From contig JADNRY010000002.1 in NCBI GenBank assembly GCA_015501585.1, positions 434,001 through 498,000 of the forward strand: a DNA stretch of 64,000 nucleotides, written 5' to 3'. The notes below the pieces were generated by a model, which saw nothing but the letters and a program-made list of their open reading frames with translations, did no database searches and was not told the origin of the DNA. Each line of letters starts with the position of its first letter. The stretch's first letter is position 1. Below are positions 1 to 11,082 of this stretch, in pieces. The position numbers and the translations under genes are program-made. The DNA comes from Rhodocollybia butyracea. Its lineage: Eukaryota; Basidiomycota; Agaricomycetes; Agaricales; Omphalotaceae.

Positions 1-2443
1 CGACAGAGGCTTTGTCCGCTAGGGCGGAGGATGCAAAAGGGCCATAGCTGCGATGATCGTAAGAAGACTGAATGGAGGAGGAATGAGGAGACAACTTACC
101 AGTCAGCTAAATAAGTGAACACTGCCAAGTAGATGATGAAGATTCCGTATGTCAAGATCTAGTAGGAAGGTAAAAAGACAGAGGTCAGATCAGACGCGAT
201 GCAATTATATTTCAAGTTGCAAGTTTGAAAACTTGGAAGGGGAGAAGCGAAAAAAGAATGAATTAAATAAATCCCCACCGTGATCCCGATCGCCAACGCA
301 ATCCAAGGGACATGGCTAAACGTCGACCAAGCATATATGAACATCCCGCATGGAACAAGGACAGCGGCACAGCAGGCTAGGTACAATCGGGCTTCGGGTC
401 CACGGGCTGGAAAGTTTTTGCTGGGAAGGTGTCAGAGAGCTGGCAAGTGAAACCGAAACCAGATACAGCAAACACCCGAGCTCGGGACACTGTACGTATA
501 GACGAGTATAAATAGAACTGATACTCACCGGTACAGATGATCTTGATAAAAATTCGTAGCAAACCCTATCGCGGAACTGATACTGCAAAGCAAATCAGCC
601 AAATGTCAAATTCGACGTCGAATTTAGATAACCCGGGTTAGCAAAATGTGAGGACATACATGAGTGTCACAAAAACCGTTCCAACTTGGCCAGTGTTGAA
701 TCCGTGGACGGCGATGAAAACCGAGCCAACAGACCTAAGAAGGATATATAAAATTTGCGGAGAAGATCTTGATAGAGCTAATAACACTCACTCGATTAGG
801 CAATAAAGAATTCCCCAAACGAATCCTACCCATAGCTGGATAATCAGAGCCATGAGATTGTAGCCCGAATACCAAAGTTGTACTAACACTGAAACTAGCC
901 ACAACGGGCTCTGTAACCAATAATTCTAAAAAAAAGAGGTTAGGGATATCCGAGTCTGCGAACCGGCGGCAGTGACTAGGTACTAACGTATAGGTCTCGT
1001 ACAAGACACCCAAATCAACGTCCCGAGCTTCATCCTCTCATCCTCAATCCTAGCACGATATCTCCAATTTCCTGTTTCCAGCCTCATCCTCTTAGCGATT
1101 CTCATAAGGATGACCGATGAGCGGGTTTCTGTCATGATAATTGGGACGAGGAGGAGGTCCAACGCGGTGATTCTGCAAGACACGAAAGAAATCAGTTCAG
1201 TTAGCACGATATGAACGAAAAAGAACTGATGAATAAATAAGGATGAACAAGGAAACCTACATCATCTGAATCCACTGTATCCATCTCCACTCTAGCTTTG
1301 GATTCATTTGCACCCATCCGGCATAAAGAGGGCCAAACCCAGTCCCACCGACAGCTCCAACTGCGAACAATGCCATCGGGAGTCCACGTCTGATGAAAAA
1401 GGGAGCGAAAAAAGACATGTTTAAGTACGTTGAAGCTCGAAGAGAAAGAAAAAAAATTGAACAGATAACCTACTCGTGGCTTGGCCATATATCCGCAATA
1501 GTCCCTCCAACCATCGTAGCCCAAGTCGAACCGAACCCGCCTTGGATAAAACGCGCTATAAGCACTGTTTGAATGTTCTGTGCCCTGGAAGAGGGGGTGA
1601 ACCGCATATATGACAAATGACACGGAAGGACTTCAGCAACTTACAACGCTATCAGCAGAAACATGAGCATCACGCCAATAGCCGAAATATAATACAACGG
1701 TTGCCTTCCAACCTCTTCACTAAACGATGCAGACACCAAAGGTACAACGCCAAACCCCAGCGCGTAAAGACTAAGGCCTATCGTTGCTTGGAATTCAGTG
1801 CAATTCAAATCCCTAATCATCGAGTCGAAGCCTAGGTTGTATGTACTTGAAGCAGAGGCTGGCAATGGGGAGGAAGATTGGCAAGATTAGAACACGCCTA
1901 TGGAGGGAAGAATGGAGGACAGCGAGCTTACTCACAAGCAAGAAGAGTAGAGAAACAAGCGAGACATGTTATAGCCCATTTCTTGGAACGAGAAAAGTTG
2001 ACTGGATTCCGAGGGTCGCCTTGTTCGAATTCAATCTACGAACCAGATTCAATTTGAAAGATCCACCGATTTTCATGAGGCTTGCTCACGTAGATAGGCT
2101 CGAGATCATCTAGGGTAGGGTCCCGTTTTTCTTTCTCGCCGTTCCTGCGTAGAATACTCATACTGTTTGCGATCCTTGTCGCTAAACCAGGCGCTTTTGA
2201 ACGCGGAGAGAAATCAAGCAATTGTGACTCGAGTCTGGGATCGATAGTGGATTCTGGAGTTTCATTGAGCGATTTGACAATCACTCTTTCTTTCTGCTTT
2301 TCCAGGTCCTGCTCCTGTTCCTGGTCCCGTTCGCGCTTTTGCGTCTGATCTAGGTCCCGGTCCTGGTTGTGGCCGTGGTCATGTTGGTCTTGAGCAAAGA
2401 TGGGAGACCCGCAGACGTAAACTGGAAACGATGACTCGACCAT
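1..2443 (-). CDS. MFS transporter, DHA1-like multidrug/H+ antiporter family, copy A (3' end outside window)
   Basis: A membrane transporter of the major facilitator superfamily, probably exporting small molecules by proton antiport at the plasma membrane; the substrate cannot be read. The start is the ATG at 2441-2443. A hydrophilic N-terminal tail of about 120 residues, rich in D, Q, E and H, precedes the first membrane segment. Spliced frames give a long run of membrane helices with the family signature GRQPLYYISA after helix 2. The exon order and borders match copy B at 11083-13919, and the window begins inside the equivalent of its exon 13, so the last part of exon 13 and exon 14 are off the left edge. 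No frame break is seen in the part present. Copy A and copy B are a recent duplicate pair. Family is clear; subfamily is inferred. Confidence 0.85.
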
Positions 2444-3137
2444 TGTAGTCTAGTCTTGAATAATACAAGACGAAATCTAGCAGTGGTAAGCTTTAACCTT
2501 CAAGCTTTAAGGCCAGCGATGCTGCTATCAGGTATTTAAACGTTTCGATGGTTCATTGATGTGCCAGGAAGAAAGACGTACCGGCCGAGGAGGAGAATGG
2601 CGGCACCCAAATTGTGAGGAGGAATTATCGGCAAACCTCCGAGTGAACCGGCTTGTACGCGCATTTCCGTAGGATTAAGAAGAATGCCGGGAAATCGATA
2701 TGTATAGTAAAAAACTAAGATCCTTGGCTGACATGTTGAGGTACTTGGAAACAGATATAATGAAGTGTGGAGTAGAAAATTACTTGAAAGGCACTGTTCT
2801 GAATTAACTCCCTTATGTGAATTCATCGATATCCAGGCGGTAGGCACATCGTGATAAGAAATTTTGATGCGAACTTGAGGCGGCACCAAGTAGATGTTCG
2901 ACTTTGTCACTTTTGAGATATGAACTTGCGTATAACAGCTTGAAGCTTGAGACAGATGCTCTAGTTGACTGTTGACTAGGACGGTTAGCAGCTAGCTAGC
3001 CGGGATGCCATCTGATAGGTATTGTAGGCATCAAGAAAGCGTGAAGAACGCCAAGACCAGAAGACCAGAATGTCTGTTCAGCTGCTGTATCATATCTCTC
3101 AAGGATAACATCGCGTGTACGGATACAGAAGCTTAGT
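2444..3137. repeat. Duplicated upstream flank of the MFS gene, ending inside a copy of the RPP2 stop codon
   Basis: This stretch matches 13920-14636 with many substitutions and small gaps. It holds the MFS upstream region and then the sequence that in copy B is the 3' flank of the 60S P2 gene. Similarity runs through the P2 stop codon complement and one aspartate codon (last shared bases agcttagtc, 3129-3137) and then stops abruptly. No gene of its own is seen. Confidence 0.8.
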
Positions 3138-3189
3138 CATGTCTGAGGTGGAAGATGGAGAGTCATTGGAGACTGGACAGAAGAAATGT

Positions 3190-5400
3190 GAGCGTTCGGG
3201 ACCATGGAAATGGAAACAGGCTACAGCCACAACTTAAGCGCTCAACCCTGTGACGTGAACTCTGCGCCAACTCGATTCGGATTACTAAAATCTTCGCTAA
3301 ACGTCGACCAAGCATATATGAACATCCCGCTTGGAACAAGGACAGCGGCGCGACAGCTAGTTACAATCAGGATTCGGGCTCGCGGGCGGGAAAGTTTTTG
3401 CTGGGAAGGATGTCAGTGGACAAGCACCTACTGCGGCCTGCCATCGTGGCCCCGTTTGACGAGATTTAATGAACCCATTCATCACCACAATTATCAAGTA
3501 AAAGGCAAGACTGGGCTCAGGTATCATCAAAACGAAGAAGGAATTTAGATGGGTCCTTGGCCGCTTATGGTTTATACAGGCCAATTGAGTTGGGTGGGCT
3601 GGATTTGGATTCACGGGAACTATGCATACTTCCTCGTCCAACTCGTCTACATCCGAGCTCGTGTGACCCGTGCTGAGAATATGACTCGGGATAAAGAGAA
3701 CCCACAAACAACGCCTTTGTTGCACCATCTTCGTGGTTAGGATTGGGAGGCTCGGACTCGGAATTGGGAAATTCGAAGACCCGGGTTCGGAGACAGAGTG
3801 AGCGGGTCAACTGATTCGGAGGAACGTAGACGAGGCTAGCACGAAGGCTGTAGCCTATGATAATTTTGTGTCGTTTCGTCACATGTTGCATGAAAACAAA
3901 GGTGTGTGTCGTGCTGCGCATCCACTATTCTCTTCGTTTACTCCCTTCAGACGTCTACAGTCCGCGTCGCCTGGCAATATCCGCATACATTATATCCATA
4001 GCATATCATATCCGCTCAATATCTGCATAAGATCGACCGCTTGGAAGTTGCGAGAGCTTTTTGAATCTATCAAGTCTGATATTGTTGAAAGGCTGCGGTA
4101 GTGAGCATTGATTCGACGTCTGAATCGAGAAACCTATATTGAACGCCTGACCGTGACTCGGGACCATAAAAAGCATTTCAAGGAGATTACGAAGTGTGGA
4201 TAGATGGGTACGGATGTCATACGCGGATCACGTCTCATCACTCGTACCACATCCAGCAGCGCTACCTTCTTAGCTGCGGGGAATGTTGAACATTGTCCAT
4301 TTTCAAGTCCTTGAACACCTCCGCTCCCGTAAGTTTCCAGTACTTATCAGGCTGTCGAAAATCCCGTTGACACCAGCATCGGGGACAGCGGCAAATCTTC
4401 TCCGATGTTGTACGCGAAGATTGAGTTCTAGCAATATCCCACCCTCATTAACTCAGGCTGTCGTTTGCAATTAGTGAGTCTCCCCGACGCCCTACCGACC
4501 GGTGGGTACTAGTGTGTTTTCACGACATGCTATGTTTAATTCTTGTACATGTTCCGTCTATCGTGTACAATGAGTTAAACTCTCGGGTACGTCGTACCGG
4601 CAAGCATTGGTACGATCGCATTTTTGACTACGTCTTGCGCTCAGATTTCTCCTGAACAGCTTACTGTTTCAATTGAAATAGCTGGGACCGTTTCATTCTA
4701 CGCTGGAATCATCGGATAGAGCAAGTGGCGAACTGGCCTCAACACCCAGACTTTGTATACTATCTGATCTCCGATCTTGATAGGACTGATGTTCGCCCGG
4801 CACTGACCGCGACATAGATATATCGCGCGGTCGTAGGCGGTAGTATGTGAAGGTCATGGTTCAACTTGAGTGCGATTATAGGGCTGTGAAACTGCGATCT
4901 GCCAACCACTAGATCCATCCCCATTGACACACTCAGCGCAAAATAGCTATGAGGTCAACTGTAAAAACCGTGCCCAACGGCTAAGCAGTCCCAATGTTCT
5001 CACTTTCTCCTCCTTTTGTTGACCTCAGCAAATTGTTGCTATATAGACAGTGGGATGCTTGTGTTGGACATAATAGTCAAATTTATACTATGGCTGGGCA
5101 ATATATCAAAACTTTGTTTGTCCGAGTGCATCTAGGTGCATCTATGAGGTTCTATGAGGTGATCTCACATATCAGAATTCTCGAGGGCGGAAAAAATCAG
5201 TTGTTCGGCGGGTCAGACAGACCCTCGTTTTCCAGAGTTTGCCTTGCATGCAAAGAGAAGTCTAGAGAAGATATGATTTGTCACCGAACAGTCTATTCCG
5301 GCTGTTCCCTTGTGGGACCGGGTGGGAGCCCGCTTGAGAACGGAGCTGAGTACAATGCTACTATTACTACTACCTGCCAAAAATAAAACAACATAATACC
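3190..5400. repeat. Intergenic repeat R1 (diverged copy of R2)
   Basis: Blocks of this region align with R2 at 6440-10450: for example 3228-3300 with 6447-6518, 3870-4140 with 7170-7440, 4345-4530 with 7905-8090, 4900-5080 with 8500-8665, and 5098-5300 with 10285-10480. One short block (4285-4330) aligns with 7700-7765 in inverted orientation. R1 lacks the roughly 1.6 kb DUF6533-like gene body that R2 carries between its last two blocks. No convincing open gene is present. The region also contains an MFS exon relic at 3296-3415. Confidence 0.7.
3296..3415 (-). pseudogene. Relic of MFS exon 11 inside repeat R1
   Basis: About 120 bp match the end of MFS exon 11 and its upstream splice acceptor in both transporter copies (about 314-430 and 11719-11845). 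The core around cgtcgaccaagcatatatga is identical in all four places. Because it includes the splice acceptor and some intron, it is a genomic fragment and not a processed copy. It is isolated, with no neighbouring exons, and cannot be functional on its own. Confidence 0.75.
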
Positions 5401-5589
5401 TTAAGGGAGGTTAGCAGCGAGCTCGATTCACGGAGGGAAGGTAGACTATGTACAAACTACGTATGATAGGCTGTCATACAACTTACAACTTACATATTGG
5501 GAACAGTGGCAGCACCGTGCCCGAGATCCTCTATGTGGACTTTGGATAGATGTATATCCGGCTCCACCATAGGATGGGGTCCCACGAGA

Positions 5590-6230
5590 AGGTAGACTCT
5601 AGCGCACCGTGGGGGAAGTAGGTGCGCAGATACAGTCATGTATATAGGGTAGACTACTCCTCATCACTCTCCTCTGTGCCACTGTAAGACTCATTCTCCG
5701 TGAACCTCTCCAACACCCTGTTACCTGATAAATGTACCTAGCTGTGGGTGCCACCTGTGACCAATGAGAGATAAAACGTTGCGGATAGTTGAAAGCGTCT
5801 GACTTTGAGAAAATCCTGTTGTGGGGTAGGGGGAAGTAGGGAGCGACCGTGTCTAGGAAGTGCCACCGCAAGGCTGGGATACTCATGAGGCCCGTGCATT
5901 GCAGAAGTACATGCTGTTGGCGTCTCGTGGCACTTATCGCAGGCAGGGTAGACGTGAAGGCGTTTAGAGGTTAGGTGAATAGCGGCGAGGCGCGGTAGGT
6001 GAGAAGGGTGGAGTCACCTGCTAGGAGCCTGGTGAGGGCCATACGGGCGTGTCGCCGTCTTCACCTGGGTGAGATAGTGCTGGACTGCCCGGGTCTGCAG
6101 TGTGCTGGAGCCATCTTCCCGGGGCTCACGGCGGCCCCGCAGCAGAGCCAGCCGAGACCACCCATAGTGAGAGAGGCTCGGTGGTGAGATTACTTGGATG
6201 GGGGAGTCTGTGAATGGCGATTGCCAGATC
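5590..6230 (-). pseudogene. Non-LTR retrotransposon (LINE) 3' relic: end of reverse transcriptase ORF
   Basis: On the minus strand, two adjacent frames give peptides typical of the C-terminus of a fungal LINE polyprotein: first ALTRLLAGDSTLLTYRA and PACDKCHETPT (about 5930-6050), then, in the next frame, HVLLQCTGLMSIPALRWHFL (about 5850-5910). Joined, they give the C-x2-C...H-x4-C knuckle found near the end of many LINE reverse transcriptase proteins. The frame change in the middle of the knuckle and the absence of an upstream RT core show that it is dead. It lies between repeats R1 and R2. Assignment rests on motif recognition only. Confidence 0.6.
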
Positions 6231-6513
6231 AGCCAGCCAGTATGAGGACCCCTGTGTAGAGGAGGATCTGCTCTTACAATGCAAGTGACGCATAATGGTA
6301 GGCGGGAGCTTCATGAGGTAGATGCGATATTCCAGAATCCAGAGTGAGGATAGCCCTGCGCGGGCGAAGCGGTATGATGTCCAGCTCGGTATAATAGAGA
6401 TTTATCATTTAATCCTCCCATTGTGTGTTTTTCTTAACGTCATCATCACAACTTAAGCGCTCCTGCGTCAAACACTGCAGTCTGCCAGCGCCAACTCAAA
6501 TACTACGATCTTC

Positions 6514-6620
6514 GCTAAACGTCGACCAAGCATATATGAACATCCCGCACGGAACAAGGACAGCACAGTAGCTAGGTACAATCGGAATTCGAGCTCGTGC
6601 GCGCGAAAGGAAGGATGTCA
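6514..6620 (-). pseudogene. Relic of MFS exon 11 inside repeat R2
   Basis: Same fragment as at 3296-3415, with more damage in its second half: several short deletions remove the lysine-rich start of the exon and the acceptor region. The core of about 30 bases is unchanged. Surrounding sequence also aligns with R1, so the relic was present before R1 and R2 separated. Confidence 0.7.
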
Positions 6621-8651
6621 GTGACAAGCACTACTGCCGTCCTTGCTATGCCAGATCTCACAATTACCAAGCAAAAGGCAAGACTGGGCTCAGGCTCCGG
6701 CATCATCTAAACGAAGAAAGAATACCGGTTCTAGATAGGTCCTTGTGCGCTTTGGCTTGTGCTTGGCCAGTAAACAGGCCGATTGATTGGGTTGGTTGGA
6801 TTTGGATTCATGGGACGCAGATTCAATTTTCGACACCGGTAGCACTGTGCACACTTCCTCGTCCAACTCGTCTACATGACCTATGCATTGCTCGTGTGAC
6901 CCGTGTCGAGAATATGTCTAGGGATAAAGAGGATGACCCACAAACAACGCCTCTGCCTCTGCTGTACCATCGTCGTGATCCGGTCGTGATTATTCGACTT
7001 TGACTTCTCTCGCTTCCCTGCGAACGTGGCGACTGGATTTGGAAATGAAAGACGAACTCACGCTGAGGATTAGGAAACTCGGATTCGGAACTGGGAAATT
7101 CGATGACCCGAGGAGGAACGAAGACATCGAGACTAGGGACGACGAAGGCTGTAGCCTAGGATTAATTTCGTATCGTTTCGTCACATTGCATAAAAACAAA
7201 GGTGTGTGTCGTGCTGTGCATTCACCGCGTATCCTCCTGATTTACTCACTTTGGACGTGTACAACCTGCGTCAGATCTGGACCTGGCATTATATCCACAT
7301 ACATTATATCCACCTATCTGCACAATATCGACCGCTTGGAAGTTAGGAAGCTATTTGAGCCCTTAAATCTATAAAGCCTGGTATTATTGAAAGGCGGCAG
7401 TGGCGAGCATTGATTCGACATATGAATCGAGGAACTAGTACCGAAAGGGTCTGAAAGCCTGACGCGTCGGTACTATGATTCTGCAATGTGGCTTAAAATT
7501 TCTCTTCTCCCCTCCCCTACGATTCTCTTTCCTCTGTGACTTATGTATTGATATTTTTCTCCGAGGAGTTTCCCCTTTCCTGTAGCTGCGCCAACTCCGA
7601 ACACTGGTGCGTATCATTCAGCGTTTCCTGTCAACAAAGTGATGTCCTGATTTCAGTAGATTGATAAGGATCATCTTGGGGAGATTAACAATAGATGAGT
7701 ACGCGTGTTGTTTGCAAATTACGGGGTGTGGAGGTGTTCAAGGCCTTGAAAATGGGCGTGTTTAACATTCTGCGCTAGCACTGCTGGATATGGAGCAAGT
7801 CCGCAAAGTCGGACAAGATAACAGCTGAAGAGAACATAAGCGACCTCAGAGAGGTGAATTAGACAGTGAAGCGAGGAATAACCATAAGTTTTCAGTATCC
7901 AGCATCAGTCACTGTCGAAAACCCGCTGACACCAGTGTTGGGAACAGCGGCGAATCTGATATTGTACATGGGGATTAAGTTCTAGGACGTCCTACTTTTG
8001 TTAACTCTGTCGTTCGCAAATTAGCGAGTCGAACCAACGTTGTACTGGCTGGTGAGTATTAGTATATTTTTCATGACATGTCATGCCTAAATCCCCACTC
8101 CTCCCTGCATGACGAGTCAAATCCTCGAGGACGCCGTTCCACCAAGCATTGGTACGATAGTAGTTATGGGACCGTTTCTTCCTAGGCTGGGATGACCAGA
8201 TAAAGCAAGTGACGACCTGACCTCAATACCTAGACTTTGTCTTCACTGTAAGATACTGATCTCCGTTCTTGATTAGACTGGCATATCCGTGATGTTCACT
8301 GCGGTCTTGAAGCATCTTCCTTCAGCAGCTGAAAAGGATATATCTCATGACGAATCAAAAACCAGGGGTCGCTGGTACTGGCCCACGAAAGGAAGTATAC
8401 CATGCAGTCTGTAATGCGATGGTTTCCTCGCCTCTTGTTTCAATAGGTGTGGTGCTCTGGCTATGAAACTGCCAAATGCCAATCAGAACCAAGATCTTCC
8501 TGAGACACCCACTCGGTTCAAAATAGCTATGAGGTCACTGGCATCTCGTGTAAAAACCATGCTCAGCAACGCAACAGCTAAGCAGTCCCCATGTCCTCAC
8601 TTCCTCTTCCTTTTGTTGGGCCCAACAAATCATTGCTATATAGCCGGTGGG

Positions 8652-10281
8652 ATGCCTATGTTGGACGTACGTGGAAATATTGCTAGCTGCATTCTTCCGG
8701 ATTCGAGTTCCGATGCAAACTTCTTTACAGTAGCCGCAAGCACGGTCGTGGTTTGGGACTATTTTCTTACTTTCGAGAGAGAGGTAAGCGTTCTACGTAT
8801 ATTGATCTGTAATAAGCTACTACTCACCTACAATATGAAGTTGGAACTGATTTGGGTCAGATCTACGATCCATACTAAACGTTTTCTCAAGCCCTTACTC
8901 ATGTTCATTGACAGAGGCAGCCAAAAAATGGAGTCTCCGTTCTGTTTCTCATTGTAATCATCGGTTTCCCTGATGTCATATATTTTTCCCCGAGTTCATT
9001 TTGCACATAGAACCGCTACCTGGCTATAATTGCACCGCCTGTAATGACATACGGTGAGGGTAACAGGTCTTTTGGAGTTGGTGGTTTCTTACTAGAAATG
9101 AAGCCAATTTGAGCTCGAAGGTCACCGAGGATGCAAGTAAACTTTCCCTACGAATTTGTTCTGGCGCTGACTCCTTTTTCTGTCTTTATTCCAAGCAGGT
9201 GTGAGTCTGCTATCATTACCTACTGATATTCCCTATGTCTGATTTTGTTAGCTGTAAGGAACTATTTTATCTAGCATCTATAATTTTCGTTGGTTTCTGA
9301 CTCTATTCCAGGTATATTTGCCGTTGAATACTGGCAAATTGGAACATGTATGGCCCCAAGTTTTCTCTTTGCTGTATGCTAAACTTGGAAAATAGTAATA
9401 CTACAACTTGTCCTGACCGATGGAATCCTCTGGCTCTGTGTATGTGCCTTGTACAAAAACTCCAGGAAGCTCCGATGGTCTCTCCTAGGCCTGATGGCTC
9501 TATGTGTGCTATCTGCTGTCGTTGTGGGATTTTTTATATCGCGTCCTCGGAAAAGTCAGTAAATTATGACCAATCTGTGCATGTACTAAAATTAAATGAC
9601 CAATAGCCTCTGCTGACCTTGCTCAGGGGTGTACAATATCCACACCACTTCGTAACTTGTGGTTGGTTTGGTATGTGTAGTAGCCAACTAATTTGATTAG
9701 GCTTTCATTTGTTGATATAGGATCCCAATCTTGGTCTACGAGACCACGATACTAGTTTTAGTGCTCAAACGCTCCATTCAGTACCAGCAAAATCGGAAAG
9801 AATGGTCATCAAATTTACTGGAACTTTTGCTTAAGCATATGTTTTTTTATTTTGCTTTGTAGGTCCTCAAAGTATTTAGTTAATATAACTCACCGATGAT
9901 GGGTTCCAACTTCTATTCTAGCATTTTTACAATTTATGTTAGCGATGCAGTACTTTTTGCAAATCCAGATGTGAGTGTACATCTGACTCCATACGAAGGC
10001 TGAAACACCTCATATCTGTTTAGGCCTCCATACAAGGCATCCTGAATCCTATAACTGAAGCTTTGCTCTCCGTTCTTGGCAATCGGATGATTATGAACTT
10101 GCGCGAAGAAAAGAAACGGGCCAATGCAGGAATCTTATATGAACATACTTCCCGAGAAGGTGAAAATGCTAGGCCTAATTTGACAGCTGAAGTGGGATCG
10201 GCTGGAATAGGTTTCGAATCAAGAATGAGGTTTAACCTTGGAGCAGAGCAAAGTCAGTTTAGTCAAATTGATACTCTGTAA
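8652..10281 (+). CDS. DUF6533-like multi-span membrane protein (gene model partly resolved)
   Basis: Spliced fragments fit the large agaricomycete family of seven-helix membrane proteins with an N-terminal DUF6533 domain. These proteins look receptor-like and their function is unknown. Seen in order: TVVVWDYFLTFERE before a donor at 8784; VSVLFLINRYLAII across an intron near 8960-9010; QLVLTDGILWLCVCALYKNS and GLMALCVLSAVVVGFF (9400-9550); IPILVYETTILVLVLKRSIQ (9722-9780); and a hydrophilic C-terminal tail from ASIQGILNPITEALLS to the TAA at 10279-10281. The start is taken at the ATG at 8652, which lies in sequence shared with R1. The segment around 9060-9390 could not be joined in frame with confidence, so the gene may be damaged there. 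The family is recognised from memory, not by search. Confidence 0.55.
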
Positions 10282-10450
10282 CAGATATATATCAACACTT
10301 TGTTTGTCCTACATCTCAGTAACCCTACATCTATCAACTACAGTCAACTACCTAGTTTCACACATCAGAATTCTTGAGGGCAAAGAAAATCAGTTGTTCG
10401 GCGCCCAACAGTGGTCAAACAGACCCTTGCCTTGAAGTTTGAAAGCAAAC

Positions 10451-11082
10451 AGAAGCCTTTATCAATATTGTCACCAGACAGTTACTATAATTCTCCCGTA
10501 AGCAAACTCCAAAACCTCCGAGTCTCGACACTACGAGTCGAGGTATGACCTTTAAATAATTGTTGTTCACATTGTTGAACCATACTTTATGCGGTGCGCT
10601 TGCAAGACATCACAAGGCAACTCGGGTTTGTAGATGTATAATAGGTGAAGAATTTACTAGCTCTGTGAAACGATTTCTGCTCCCCCAGTTGCACCGATAT
10701 ACGAGCAACTGTGATTTATTTTTATAAGAGCATTCCCAGACAAGTAGTACCAAAACTCCGTTTCTGCAGCAGCGGGTGGCCGAATTAGAACATACTGAGG
10801 TTCATCAATAATAGCTAACGTCACAAGCACTGAATCCTGCGCGACTCGGACCTAATTAACCTGACCGGCGGCAGCGCCAATTCGAATACTAACATCTTTG
10901 CTGCGAGATGGTACGGTTACTTCGGTGTTTGAATCAAGGACAGGTGACCGCTCGAACGTGACATGAAGAACATGATCATTAGAGAATAATGTTGACAATT
11001 AACGGACTAGGTATAATGAATGTAGGTATTTAGTCTCTCTACTGTTGTCGTCCTCATCTTTCCCTCCCCCCGGTTGACAATT
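10451..11082. other. Intergenic, no gene seen
   Basis: I see no coding or structured element in these 630 bases. A short stretch near 10855-10905 resembles the start of the R1/R2 repeats (gcagcgccaattcgaatact). The right end is the 3' flank of MFS copy B. Confidence 0.5.

Larger units (their letters stand above)
6440..10450. repeat. Intergenic repeat R2 (second copy of R1, with a gene inside)
   Basis: R2 is the longer partner of R1. Outside the DUF6533-like gene at 8652-10281 it holds no gene I can support. It includes a second relic of MFS exon 11 (6514-6620). Sequence identity to R1 is patchy, so the duplication is old compared with the LTR insertion further right. Confidence 0.7.
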
